From Candidatus Sphingomonas phytovorans (lineage in GTDB: Bacteria > Pseudomonadota > Alphaproteobacteria > Sphingomonadales > Sphingomonadaceae), in assembly GCA_029202385.1 (NCBI GenBank), contig CP119314.1, positions 2,296,501 through 2,360,500 of the forward strand: a stretch of DNA of 64,000 nucleotides, read 5' to 3'. Made by a program: the position numbers and the translations under genes. Below are positions 1-8,320 of the stretch, piece after piece; the first letter of the stretch is position 1; each line of letters starts with the position of its first letter. The notes under the pieces were generated by a model. It saw only the letters and a list, made by a program, of their open reading frames with translations, did not search any database and was not told where the DNA came from.

Positions 1-858
1 GTCGATCGCGAAGGCGCGTACCGACGGCCCGATATCCTCACGGCCGATGGCAAGCGCCAGGTTGGCCTGGATATAGCCCGCCTTGTCACCGCAATCGTAG
101 CGGCGACCATCGAAGGTCAGGCCATGAAATGCCTGATCGCCGATCATCCGCGCCATCGCGTCGGTGAGCTGGATCTCGCCCCCTGCACCCTTCTCCTGGG
201 TTTCGAGCACGCGCATCACTTCTGGCTGGAGGATATAGCGGCCGATCACTGACAGGTTGGACGGCGCGGTACCTGGCTTGGGTTTCTCGACCAGCCCCCT
301 GACCTGGGTGAGCGCCCCGTCCCGCGCACCCGGCGTGATCACGCCGTACATATGGGTCTGGTCTTCCGGCACTTCCTGAGCGCAGATCATGTTGCCGCCG
401 ACCTGCATATAGGCATCGACCATCTGCTTCAGGCAGCCGGGCTTTCCGACCATGAAATCATCGGCGAGCAGCACCGCGAACGGCTCATCACCGACGATGT
501 CGCGCGCGCACCATACGGCGTGGCCAAGGCCCATCGGTTCCTGCTGGCGCACATAGGCGACAGCGCCCGGCTTCAGGCGGGTCTGGTGCAGCAGCTCCAT
601 CGACTTGCCGCGATGCGCCATCGTCGTTTCGAGTTCATAGGCGATGTCGAAATGGTCCTCGATCGCCGACTTGCCGCGACCGGTGACGAAGATCATCTGT
701 TCGATGCCCGCCTCAAGCGCCTCGTCGACCGCATATTGGATCAGAGGACGATCGACGACCGGCAGCATCTCCTTGGGCAGCGCCTTGGTCGCGGGCAGGA
801 AACGCGTACCCAGGCCACCCACGGGGAATACGGCCTTGCGTAGCGGCTTGATCGGCAT
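1..858 (-). CDS. galU: UTP--glucose-1-phosphate uridylyltransferase, 3' end cut by window edge
   Basis: Makes UDP-glucose from UTP and glucose-1-phosphate for exopolysaccharide and LPS synthesis in the cytoplasm. The reading frame begins MPIKPLRKAVFPVGGLGTRF, with the nucleotidyltransferase signature GGLGTRFLPATKALPKEMLP near residues 14-33. It continues through RPLIQYAVDEA and VEKPKPGTAPS, and is still open after 286 codons (last residues FAID). Bacterial GalU proteins are about 290 aa, so only a few C-terminal residues lie outside the window. The ATG at 856-858 was chosen because it directly precedes the conserved N-terminus. It follows an acyltransferase gene on the same strand, which could fit surface-polysaccharide work, but the 118-bp gap suggests its own promoter. 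Confidence 0.95.
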   Translation of the reverse strand, partial: MPIKPLRKAVFPVGGLGTRFLPATKALPKEMLPVVDRPLIQYAVDEALEAGIEQMIFVTGRGKSAIEDHFDIAYELETTMAHRGKSMELLHQTRLKPGAVAYVRQQEPMGLGHAVWCARDIVGDEPFAVLLADDFMVGKPGCLKQMVDAYMQVGGNMICAQEVPEDQTHMYGVITPGARDGALTQVRGLVEKPKPGTAPSNLSVIGRYILQPEVMRVLETQEKGAGGEIQLTDAMARMIGDQAFHGLTFDGRRYDCGDKAGYIQANLALAIGREDIGPSVRAFAID

Positions 859-893
859 CCTGTCTCTCTTCTGAAGCTGGAAACAACGGCGTC

Positions 894-912
894 GCACTGA
901 AGGATTCAGTGC
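894..912. other. Perfect hairpin between acyltransferase gene and galU
   Basis: GCACTGAA, a 3-base loop GGA, then TTCAGTGC form a perfect 8-bp stem. It lies in the gap between the acyltransferase stop and the galU start. No T-run follows on either strand, so it is not a canonical intrinsic terminator. It could be a Rho-assisted stop, an RNA-stabilising structure or a protein-binding dyad. Confidence 0.35.
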
Positions 913-976
913 CCGTCCGCCCCTAGTCGGCGCCCATGCCAAAGGGAAGTGTCGACATTCTCATCAAAGCGCCGAC

Positions 977-2062
977 TCACCTGCCGCCGGTGATGAATCG
1001 AAGGAAGCCAGGTACCGTCTTCAACAGCAGCCAATAAGCCGAAAGAGCCATTCCGATCACCAGGATGGGCAGCAGCGCATACACGGTCAGCACGGACTGA
1101 GCGGTCAAGGGCAGCGTCCGGAACGCCAGCTTCTTGCCGACCGTGACCAGCGGCTCGTGAACGGCGAACACGAAGAACGACGTTGCGCCGAGCCGGACAA
1201 GCACATCGCGCCGACGTTCGGACTCGGCCATCCACCGGCTTGCCTTCAACGCCAGCACCACGCCGATCGCGACGGCAGGCCGGAGCAGGTAATTCGTCCA
1301 CTCCCCACCATGCCTCGTCGCGAAAGCGCCGAGCAAGAGCAGGAACAATGGTGTAATCCACCAGCTCACCCGATCCACGGCAAACAGAGAGCCACCACGA
1401 ATCGCGACCATGGCACCTACATAGAAGAACAGGACAGGCTCGCCCTCAGGCATGAGGAAGGGCCAGACATAACCCAGCCAGAGAACGGCCAGCAAAGCCA
1501 GCGTCGGCCATGCCAGATAACGTACGGCTGCCCAGATCAGCGGCGATACCAGGACGAGCAGCATCAGATCCCGGATGAACCAGAATTGGTAGGCGATGGG
1601 ATAACGCGTCAGACCGACCACCGCGTCGACCATCTGAAAGGCAGACATGTCGCGGAAAGCCAGATTCTGGCTGTTGAAGAAGGGTGCCAGAGCAGGAGCC
1701 GATTGAGCTACCGCAACCAGTGCGAACAGCGCGAGGTTCCAGAAAAGAAAGGGAATCAGCAGGCTGCGTATCCGCGCCCGCAGCTTGGTGCGGTAGGCGG
1801 CGAGGGAGAATCGAACGCCCCGGAAGAACAGGAAGCCCGACATCAGGAAGAAAAGCGGTACGGCTATCCGCGCGATCGACCCGGTGATGGTCTGGACGTT
1901 CGCCACGATTCGGACATCGGTCAGGGCACGAGCACCGTCAGCGAAATTGGCGGTAAAACCGGAGGCGTGAAGATAGACGATCAGGACGATCAGCGGGAAG
2001 CGCAGGACATCCAGCCTGGCGAGATGCCCGTCCCCAACAGTGCCGCTTGATCGTTCCCCCAT
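977..2062 (-). CDS. Acyltransferase family 3 integral membrane protein (361 aa)
   Basis: Polytopic inner-membrane protein of the acyltransferase-3 (OafA/NodX/OPG-like) family, which transfers acyl groups to extracytoplasmic sugars or polysaccharides. The N-terminus LARLDVLRFPLIVLIVYLHASGF carries the family's early Arg and the catalytic-type His in the first transmembrane helix. Some eight to ten further hydrophobic segments follow (e.g. IAVPLFFLMSGFLFF, LLIPFLFWNLALFALV). The ATG at 2060-2062 is preferred over an in-frame TTG two codons upstream. The acceptor cannot be told from the sequence. It lies 43 bp downstream of the small cytochrome bd subunit gene on the same strand and upstream of galU, so a role in surface-polysaccharide decoration is plausible but inferred. 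Confidence 0.85.
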   Translation of the reverse strand: MGERSSGTVGDGHLARLDVLRFPLIVLIVYLHASGFTANFADGARALTDVRIVANVQTITGSIARIAVPLFFLMSGFLFFRGVRFSLAAYRTKLRARIRSLLIPFLFWNLALFALVAVAQSAPALAPFFNSQNLAFRDMSAFQMVDAVVGLTRYPIAYQFWFIRDLMLLVLVSPLIWAAVRYLAWPTLALLAVLWLGYVWPFLMPEGEPVLFFYVGAMVAIRGGSLFAVDRVSWWITPLFLLLLGAFATRHGGEWTNYLLRPAVAIGVVLALKASRWMAESERRRDVLVRLGATSFFVFAVHEPLVTVGKKLAFRTLPLTAQSVLTVYALLPILVIGMALSAYWLLLKTVPGFLRFITGGR

Positions 2063-2105
2063 AACCAAGCCCTAGCATGCCGTCGGTAAGGGAGGAAGAC
2101 GCGCC

Positions 2106-2225
2106 TCAGCCCTTGAGCCACCATCTCAGCAGTATCGCCACGATGCCGAGCGCAACGACGCTGGCGGCCCAGATCCCTGCCATCCACGCGAGCCGTTTCC
2201 ACAGAGGGGCGGTGTCTGCCTGCAT
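2106..2225 (-). CDS. Small single-span cytochrome bd accessory subunit (DUF2474/CydX-like, 39 aa)
   Basis: A 39-aa protein, MQADTAPLWKRLAWMAGIWA then one hydrophobic helix ending ILLRWWLKG. It has the size and single-span topology of the short third subunits (CydX, or DUF2474 in cyanide-insensitive-type oxidases) that stabilise the haem site of bd oxidases. Its ATG overlaps the cydB stop by one base (TGATG), so the two are translationally coupled, which is the strongest evidence that it is real. Too short for many gene callers. Confidence 0.8.
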   Translation of the reverse strand: MQADTAPLWKRLAWMAGIWAASVVALGIVAILLRWWLKG

Positions 2226-3232
2226 CAATGATAGCCGTGCGCACCAACTTTGCCGCGGAACACCCAATAGGCCCAGCCGGTATAACCGAGGATCAGCGGC
2301 AGCATCACACCCGCCCCGATCAGCATGAAGACCTGCGACGATTCGGGTGCCGCCGCGTCCCAGATCGTTAGCTGAGCAGGCACGATATAGGGATACATGC
2401 TGATGCCCAGCCCGACGAAGCACAGCGCGAACAGCGCAAGCACCAGAAGGAACGGCGCTGACTGAGCTCCACGGCCCAGCGCGCGCCAGAACATCAAGCC
2501 GAGGAGCGCAACCAGAACCGGCACCGGCGCCGTCAACAGGATACCCGGCATGGTCAGCCAGCGCGTGTAATAGTCATGGGCCAGGAATGGCGTCGCGGCG
2601 CTCACCGCGGCGATGGCGATCAGCGTGATCACCCCGTAGCGCCGCGCGAGTCGATAGGCCTGCTTCTGCGCCTGCCCTTCGGTCTTAGCGATGAGCCAGC
2701 AGCTTCCCAACAGAGCATAGGCCGCGAGCACGCTCGCGCCGGTCAACAGGCTGAACGGCGTCAGCCAGTCGAGCCAGGCACCACCATAGCCGCGCCCTGT
2801 TATCTTCACGCCCTGCAGCAGCGCGCCGAGAATGATGCCCTGCGCCAGCGCCGCGACGATCGACCCTGTAGTGAAGCCGAAATCCCAGAACGCCCGATGC
2901 CGCGGATCACGCCAGCGGAATTCGAATGCGACACCACGGAACACCAGCCCGAGCAGCATGGCGATGATCGGCGGATAGAAAGCCGGCATCAGCACCGCGA
3001 AGGCAAGTGGAAAGGCAGCCATCAACCCTCCCCCGCCAAGCACCAGCCAGGTCTCATTGCCGTCCCACACCGGCGCGATCGCGTTCATCGCCACGTCGCG
3101 TTCCTCCCCGACGCTGAACGCCGGGAAGATGATGCCGATGCCGAGGTCGAAGCCGTCGAGGACGACATAGGCGAACACGGCGAAAGCAATCAGGAAGGCC
3201 CAGATCATCGCGAGATCGTAATTATAGGTCAT
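2225..3232 (-). CDS. cydB: Cytochrome bd-type ubiquinol oxidase subunit II
   Basis: Subunit II of the bd-type quinol:O2 oxidoreductase in the inner membrane (335 aa, the usual length). The N-terminus MIWAFLIAFAVFAYVVLDGFDLGIGIIFP is the family hallmark, followed by APVWDGNETWLVLGGGGLMAAFPLAFA and RGVAFEFRWRD. About eight to nine transmembrane segments are visible. Its ATG overlaps the cydA stop by four bases (ATGA), and its stop overlaps the 39-aa subunit gene. The trio is one operon transcribed leftward. By family knowledge subunit II carries no haem but is needed for haem insertion and complex stability. Confidence 0.95.
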   Translation of the reverse strand: MTYNYDLAMIWAFLIAFAVFAYVVLDGFDLGIGIIFPAFSVGEERDVAMNAIAPVWDGNETWLVLGGGGLMAAFPLAFAVLMPAFYPPIIAMLLGLVFRGVAFEFRWRDPRHRAFWDFGFTTGSIVAALAQGIILGALLQGVKITGRGYGGAWLDWLTPFSLLTGASVLAAYALLGSCWLIAKTEGQAQKQAYRLARRYGVITLIAIAAVSAATPFLAHDYYTRWLTMPGILLTAPVPVLVALLGLMFWRALGRGAQSAPFLLVLALFALCFVGLGISMYPYIVPAQLTIWDAAAPESSQVFMLIGAGVMLPLILGYTGWAYWVFRGKVGAHGYH

Positions 3233-4638
3233 GACGCCCTCCCCGTCACATCTTGCGCCGGCGCCGGGGCAATGCCGGCGGTGCGGATCGGGGCATTGCC
3301 AAGTTCGGGCTCGCCCGGTTCCACGCCCTTGTCGATCAGCTTCAGGATGTACCAGGCACCGATCCCGAACACCGCGAAATAGACCAGCACAAAGGCAATC
3401 AGCGACGCGCCCACTGCCGGCGCCGCCAGTGGCGAGGCACTATGCGCCGTGCGGAGCAGGCCATAGACGGTCCAGGGCTGCCGTCCGACCTCGGTGGTGA
3501 CCCAGCCGGCGATCACGGCGACGAAGCCGGCCGGCCCCATGAGAACCCCGGCACGGTGCAGCCAGCGCCAGTCATAGAGCTTGCCCCGCCAGCGCGCGAC
3601 GAGGCTCCACAGTCCGAGCCCGAAGATCGCGAAGCCCAGGCCCACCATGATCCGGAACGACCAGAACACGATACCGACTGGCGGCTGCCGGTCCTCGGGG
3701 ATGGTATCGAGCCCGGCCAGCGGCGCGTTCAGATCGTGCTTCAGGATCAGCGACGACGCCTTTGGAATCTCAACCGCATAGTCGACCCGTTTCTCCTTCG
3801 AATTCGGGATGCCGAACAGGATCAGCGGCGCGCCGTTCGGATGACTGTCATAATGTCCTTCCATCGCCATAACCTTGGCCGGCTGGTGCTCAAGCGTGTT
3901 CAGACCATGCGCGTCCCCCGCCGCGATTTGAAGCGGGGCGACGAGCGCGGCCATCCACATCGCCATCGAGAAGATCTTCCGCGCATGCGGATCGCTGCTG
4001 TCCTTCAGCAGGTGCCAGGCCCCGGTGGCACCAACGACGAGCGATGTCGTCAGATAGGCGGCGATCACGGTGTGGACGAGACGATAGGGGAAACTGGGAT
4101 TGAAGATCACCGCCGCCCAGGAGCCAGCCATGACGAACTGGCCCTGGGCGTTCGTCGCATAGCCGGCGGGCGTCTGCATCCAGCTGTTCGCCGAAAGAAT
4201 CCAAAAGGCCGAGATGGCGGTGCCGACCGCGACGAGGCAGGTGGCGGCGAAGTGCAGCTTGCGGCCGACCTTTTCCATGCCGAACAGCATTACCCCGAGA
4301 AAGCCCGCCTCGAGGAAGAAGGCCGTCAGTACCTCATAGGCCATCAGCGGCCCGATCACCGGTCCGGTCTTGTCGGAGAACACCGCCCAGTTCGTGCCGA
4401 ACTGATAGGACATGACGATGCCCGAGACGACGCCCATCGCGAAGGTGACGGCGAAGATCTTCAGCCAGAAGCGGAAGATGTCGAGATAGAGTTGCTTGCC
4501 GGTCCGCAGCCACAGCCCCTCGAGCACCGCGAGATAGCTCGCCAGCCCGATCGTGAAGGCCGGGAAGATGAAATGGAAACTGACGGTGAAGGCGAACTGA
4601 GCGCGGGCCAGGACGATCGGATCGACAGCGTCGAACAT
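3229..4638 (-). CDS. cydA: Cytochrome bd-type ubiquinol oxidase subunit I, short Q-loop (CIO-type)
   Basis: Catalytic subunit carrying the haems and the quinol site (469 aa). Visible landmarks are the haem-ligand His region near the N-terminus (FTVSFHFIFPAFTIGLASYL), the Q-loop/GWVTTEVGRQPW block, and TAGIAP near the C-terminus. The protein is clearly shorter than E. coli CydA (about 520 aa) and lacks a long Q-loop insertion, which places it in the cyanide-insensitive (CioA-like) branch. A purine-rich GGGGGAA precedes the ATG at 4636-4638. It probably supports respiration at low oxygen or with inhibitors of haem-copper oxidases. First gene of the cydA-cydB-39-aa operon; the acyltransferase gene may be co-transcribed. 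Confidence 0.95.
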   Translation of the reverse strand: MFDAVDPIVLARAQFAFTVSFHFIFPAFTIGLASYLAVLEGLWLRTGKQLYLDIFRFWLKIFAVTFAMGVVSGIVMSYQFGTNWAVFSDKTGPVIGPLMAYEVLTAFFLEAGFLGVMLFGMEKVGRKLHFAATCLVAVGTAISAFWILSANSWMQTPAGYATNAQGQFVMAGSWAAVIFNPSFPYRLVHTVIAAYLTTSLVVGATGAWHLLKDSSDPHARKIFSMAMWMAALVAPLQIAAGDAHGLNTLEHQPAKVMAMEGHYDSHPNGAPLILFGIPNSKEKRVDYAVEIPKASSLILKHDLNAPLAGLDTIPEDRQPPVGIVFWSFRIMVGLGFAIFGLGLWSLVARWRGKLYDWRWLHRAGVLMGPAGFVAVIAGWVTTEVGRQPWTVYGLLRTAHSASPLAAPAVGASLIAFVLVYFAVFGIGAWYILKLIDKGVEPGEPELGNAPIRTAGIAPAPAQDVTGRAS

Positions 4639-4732
4639 GGGTGCTTCCCCCTCGTTCGCGCAGCTTGCGCCTGCCCGCGCCGGGGCGCAAGTGTAACCGA
4701 TGCAGCTAGCCGGTCACGCCGGACACGCCGCC

Positions 4733-4750
4733 GCACCCCTTGCGGGGTGC
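4733..4750. terminator. GC-rich hairpin downstream of FKBP gene
   Basis: GCACCCC, loop TTGC, GGGGTGC: a perfect 7-bp stem 8 bases past the stop codon of the FKBP-type isomerase gene and about 95 bp upstream of the cydA start. It lacks a clear T-tract, so termination at this site is an inference from its position. Confidence 0.4.
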
Positions 4751-4757
4751 GCCACCG

Positions 4758-5381
4758 TCACTTCTTCGGTGCAGCCTCTGCCGGCTTCTGTGCAGTTCCC
4801 GCCGGCGGGGCGCCAGCGCCCGGAGGCATCGCGCCCTGCATCTGCTGCCGCATCTGCATCTGGCGGATCACCGCCTCGGGCAGGAAATCGAGCAGCTCAA
4901 CGTCGAACACCAGCACCGAATTGGCCGGGATGGGACCGGTCGCCTTGTCGCCATAGCCAAGGCTCGGCTTGATCCAGAAGCGGTACTTCGAGCCCTTGGG
5001 CATCTGCTTCAGCGCCTCGGAGAAGCCTGGAACGACCTCGTTCACCTTCATCGGCGTCGGCTGCTGCGACTTGTCGAAGGTGGTGCCGTCGGTCAGCTTG
5101 CCCTCGTAGTTGACCAGGGCGACGTCAGCGTCAGTCGGCTTCGGACCGCCCTTGCCGGGCGTGACGATCTTGTACTGCAGGCCCGAAGGCGTCTCGACCA
5201 CGGCCTTGTCGCTGCGGTTCTTCTTGAGGAAGACCACCACCGGATCATTCTGCACCTTCCACCAGGCCATCCCCTGGATCGCACCGAGGGTAGCCAACAC
5301 GCCCAGGACGATGCCGAGCACGACATAAAGGATCGGCTTCGTGTCGAAAGGCTTCTTGGCGGTCGGCGGAATGGTGGCCAT
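4758..5381 (-). CDS. Membrane-anchored FKBP-type peptidyl-prolyl isomerase (207 aa)
   Basis: Cis-trans prolyl isomerase/chaperone. Residues 1-15 are short and soluble, about 16-40 (PILYVVLGIVLGVLATLGAI) form one transmembrane anchor, and 65-175 are the FKBP domain (SGLQYKIVTPGKGG, VNYEGKLTDGTTFDKS, VVPGFSEALKQMPKGSKYRFWI, GYGDKATGPIPANSVLVFDVELL). A Met/Gln-rich then Pro/Ala-rich tail follows (MQMRQQMQGAMPPGAGAPPAG). The catalytic domain probably faces the periplasm. It lies 64 bp downstream of a second FKBP gene with the same architecture, an apparent tandem duplication. Likely operon with it. Confidence 0.9.
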   Translation of the reverse strand: MATIPPTAKKPFDTKPILYVVLGIVLGVLATLGAIQGMAWWKVQNDPVVVFLKKNRSDKAVVETPSGLQYKIVTPGKGGPKPTDADVALVNYEGKLTDGTTFDKSQQPTPMKVNEVVPGFSEALKQMPKGSKYRFWIKPSLGYGDKATGPIPANSVLVFDVELLDFLPEAVIRQMQMRQQMQGAMPPGAGAPPAGTAQKPAEAAPKK

Positions 5382-5445
5382 CGGAAATGTTCCTAAGCGC
5401 CGCGGCGCGGCAGGCCGCGCGGCAGCTGGAAAGGGGATCGGCGGA

Positions 5446-6042
5446 TCAGCGCGACGGCGGCGGACCGCCCTGGGGCATTTGCTGCTGCATCATCTGCTGC
5501 TGCATCATCTGCTGGCGATAGACCGCTTCGGGAATGAAGCCGAGCATGTCGACGTCGAAGACCAGGATCGAGCCGTTCGGGATCTTGGCGGGATCGGGCG
5601 AATGCTCGCCATAGGCCAGCTCCGGCTTGAGCCAGAACCGGTATTTCCCATCCTTCGGCATCAGCTTCAGTGCTTCGAGGAAACCTGGAACCGCGCCACC
5701 CGAGAGCGGGAAGGGAACGGGCTGCTGCGAGGCATCGAACACCGTGCCGTCGCGCAGCCGGCCGACATACATGACACCGGCGATATCGCTCTTGTTCGGC
5801 AGCGCGCCCTCGCCGGCCTTCAACACCTTGTATTGCAGACCCGACGCGGTTTCGACCACGCCGGGGCGACCCTTGTTCCAGGCGAGGAACTGGGCGTTGG
5901 ATCCCTTGAGCGCGACGACCTCCGCCGTGCCGCGAGTCGCCAGCCAGCCGGCGGCAAGCACCACCGCAAGGATGCCGATCCACAGATACACCAGAATGCT
6001 CCGCTTCGTGGGCTGCAGCGGCACTGCGGTGATCGTGGACAT
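5446..6042 (-). CDS. Membrane-anchored FKBP-type peptidyl-prolyl isomerase (198 aa)
   Basis: Paralogue of the gene immediately downstream. The anchor helix is near residues 14-34 (ILVYLWIGILAVVLAAGWLA). The FKBP domain is near 62-170 (ETASGLQYKVLKAGEGALP, GVMYVGRLRDGTVFDASQQPVPF, AVPGFLEALKLMPKDGKYRFWL, YGEHSPDPAKIPNGSILVFDVDML). The tail is very Gln/Met-rich, built from repeated QQM units (MMQQQMMQQQM). Both copies share the same layout, including a Gln/Met tail, which suggests duplication and divergence. Predicted periplasmic foldase. Confidence 0.9.
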   Translation of the reverse strand: MSTITAVPLQPTKRSILVYLWIGILAVVLAAGWLATRGTAEVVALKGSNAQFLAWNKGRPGVVETASGLQYKVLKAGEGALPNKSDIAGVMYVGRLRDGTVFDASQQPVPFPLSGGAVPGFLEALKLMPKDGKYRFWLKPELAYGEHSPDPAKIPNGSILVFDVDMLGFIPEAVYRQQMMQQQMMQQQMPQGGPPPSR

Positions 6043-6129
6043 CGTCGGGCACCCTTAACCGGCGCCTGAAAGGGCAGCCGGGATTGAGAAGACAGGAAGC
6101 GCGGAGGTCAGCCCCCCGCGCCGGCGGTG

Positions 6130-6336
6130 TTACCGCGCCCCGTCACGCTCCAGCCGCTTGCGCTCCAGCTTGCGGGCGCGGCGGACGGCAGCAGCACGCT
6201 CACGGGCGCGCTTCTCGCTGGGCTTCTCGTAATGACGGCGCAGCTTCATCTCGCGATAGACGCCCTCGCGCTGCAGCTTCTTCTTCAGGGCGCGCAGCGC
6301 CTGGTCGACGTTGTTGTCGCGAACGATGATTTGCAT
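6130..6336 (-). CDS. rpsU: 30S ribosomal protein S21
   Basis: 68-aa basic protein starting [20 protein letters not shown] and containing [31 protein letters not shown], the S21 signature, with the Arg/Lys-rich C-terminal tail typical of alphaproteobacteria. It is a component of the small ribosomal subunit involved in initiation. It is a single gene here, divergent from cysS; the 158-bp gap between them must hold both promoters. Confidence 0.97.
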   Translation of the reverse strand: MQIIVRDNNVDQALRALKKKLQREGVYREMKLRRHYEKPSEKRARERAAAVRRARKLERKRLERDGAR

Positions 6337-6494
6337 AAACCCGCAGGTCTCCGGTCAATAGAAATTGGTCGTCGCAAACATGGGTTTGCGCCGTGTGGGA
6401 AGGGCCCCTATCAGCCGCCATCCGCATTTTCAAGCGAATTGGCACCTGCCCCGCCGGGTTTGCGGGCGCTCGCCCTCGCGGCTATGGCCACCGC

Positions 6495-7928
6495 ATGACC
6501 GGCACGCCCCTCACCCTGTACAACAGCCTGACCCGCTCGCTCGAGCCGTTCAGGCCGATCGACCCCACCAATGTGCGAGTCTATTCGTGCGGGCCGACCG
6601 TCTATAATTATGTCCATGTCGGCAATCTGCGCGCCTATGTCTTCACCGACACGCTGAGCCGGGTACTGACCTGGAAGGGCTACCCCCTCACCCATGTCAT
6701 CAACATCACCGATGTCGGCCACCTGACGTCCGACGCGGATGCCGGCGACGACAAGATGGAGGCGGCGGCAAAAGCCAGCGCGCAGAGCATCTGGGATATC
6801 GCCGCGCATTATACCGCCGCATTCAAGGAGAACATCGCGGACCTCAACATCCGCACGCCGACTCACTTCCCGCTCGCGACCGACCACATCCAGGGCATGA
6901 TTGCCTTTGCCGGGAAGATCGCGCCCGAGCATTGCTACGAGCTTGAGAGCGGACTGTATTTCGACGTGTCGACCGTGCCCGATTACGGACGCCTCGCCCG
7001 CGTCGCCGATGACGAGCGCGAGGGTCGGATCGACCCGGTCGCCGGCAAGCGCAACCCGCAGGATTTCGCGATCTGGCGCAAATCCCCGCCGGGCGAGAAC
7101 CGGCAGATGGAGTGGGAGTCGCCCTGGGGCCGCGGCGCGCCGGGCTGGCATCTCGAATGCTCCGTGATGAGCCAGCATTTCCTTGGGCCAAGCTTCGACA
7201 TTCATACCGGGGGCATCGACCACCGCGAGATCCATCACCCCAATGAGATCGCGCAGAACCAGGCGCATTGCGACTGCGCCGACACCGGCGCCACGATCTG
7301 GATGCACAACAACTTCCTGGTCGAGCGCGAAAAGGGCAAGATGAGCAAGTCGTCGGGCGACTTCACCCGGCTGCAGACACTGATCGACGCCGGCATCCAC
7401 CCGCTCGCCTACCGCCTGATGTGCCTTAGCGCGCATTACCGGAGCGAGCTCGAGTTCAGCCCGGACAACCTCGCCGCCGCCGCGACCCGGCTGAAGCGGC
7501 TGGTGATGGCGGCCCAGGCACTCCGCGCGCGCGATGACGGCGCGGAGACCGGCGACGCCTCGCGCTACCTCGACGCGCTCGACGCGGCGGTATCGGACGA
7601 CCTCAACACACCCCGCGCCCTGCCAGTGCTCGACGAAATGCTCGCCGACAAGAAGCTGTCGCCCGCGACGCGGCTGAAGACGCTGGCGGTTTTCGACGAC
7701 GTGCTGGGCCTGAAGCTCGCCGCGCTGACTCGGGAAACGCTGCGGGTGAAGCCGGCGGGCACGGCGATCTCACCCGAGGCGATCGACGCCAGGCTGGCCG
7801 AGCGCAAGGAAGCGCGGGTAGCAAAGGATTTTGCACGGTCCGACGCGATCCGGGACGAGCTTACCACAGCCGGCGTCGAGGTGATGGACGGCGATCCGCT
7901 TGGCTGGGACTGGAAGCCGACGCTATAG
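6495..7928 (+). CDS. cysS: Cysteine--tRNA ligase
   Basis: Class I aminoacyl-tRNA synthetase charging tRNA-Cys in the cytoplasm. It is 477 aa from the ATG at 6495. The start was chosen over an upstream GTG because conserved sequence begins at TPLTLYNSLTR. Signatures: RVYSCGPTVYNYVHVGNLRAY (zinc Cys plus the HIGH motif as HVGN), SASAQS-type linker, GWHLECSVMSQHFLG (zinc ligands), HTGGIDHREIHHPNEIAQ, and KMSKSSGDF (KMSKS). The C-terminal anticodon-binding part includes ARDDGAETGDASRYLDALDAA and RKEARVAKDFARSDAIRDEL. No frameshift seen. Confidence 0.98.
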   Translation: MTGTPLTLYNSLTRSLEPFRPIDPTNVRVYSCGPTVYNYVHVGNLRAYVFTDTLSRVLTWKGYPLTHVINITDVGHLTSDADAGDDKMEAAAKASAQSIWDIAAHYTAAFKENIADLNIRTPTHFPLATDHIQGMIAFAGKIAPEHCYELESGLYFDVSTVPDYGRLARVADDEREGRIDPVAGKRNPQDFAIWRKSPPGENRQMEWESPWGRGAPGWHLECSVMSQHFLGPSFDIHTGGIDHREIHHPNEIAQNQAHCDCADTGATIWMHNNFLVEREKGKMSKSSGDFTRLQTLIDAGIHPLAYRLMCLSAHYRSELEFSPDNLAAAATRLKRLVMAAQALRARDDGAETGDASRYLDALDAAVSDDLNTPRALPVLDEMLADKKLSPATRLKTLAVFDDVLGLKLAALTRETLRVKPAGTAISPEAIDARLAERKEARVAKDFARSDAIRDELTTAGVEVMDGDPLGWDWKPTL

Positions 7929-8320
7929 GTTCGACGCCTTCCAACACGACTCGGCAACAGCGGATGATTTTTTCTTCCGCTGTTATGTTGGATTTTCAGG
8001 GAAATTTCCACTTGTCGCTCAACGACTTACAATGCGCTTTCCCTGTTACTGCGAAACAGCGGTAAAATCGCCGCGAAACCGGGAAATATTCCCCTGCCGT
8101 GCAGGAAAACCGTACGACAAATCGTCCAATATTCACCGTTCATGTCAAAGAGCGCGGACGCCATCGGGCAGGACTCCGCCCGGCCCTATCCTGCGCCACC
8201 CCATCGGGGCATTGAATCGATCGGCCAGCGTCGGGCGGCGGGCTTGTCGCAGCGGGGGCCGCGCGGCATGAACCGGTGGCGCCCCCGGAACCATCCGGGG
8301 CGACGAGAGGTGCCCGATCG
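7929..8320. other. Non-coding interval with CAGGGAAA/TTCCCTGTTA-type repeats
   Basis: No credible gene was found. Bases about 7968-8110 are visibly less GC-rich than the flanks and contain recurring motifs: TTCCGCTGTTATG, CAGGGAAATTTCC, TTTCCCTGTTACTGC, CCGGGAAATATTCCCC. These resemble the decayed repeat material often found in alphaproteobacterial accessory intergenic regions; that resemblance is from memory and unverified. Bases 8276-8302 contain a short GC-rich dyad (CCCCGGAACCATCCGGGG) just ahead of the dehydrogenase gene. Confidence 0.4.

Noticed and set aside
3253..4956. 567-codon open frame on the plus strand
   Set aside because: Antisense to the certain cydA gene; composition (Arg, Asp, Gly, His rich) is a GC-rich frame shadow with no family motifs.
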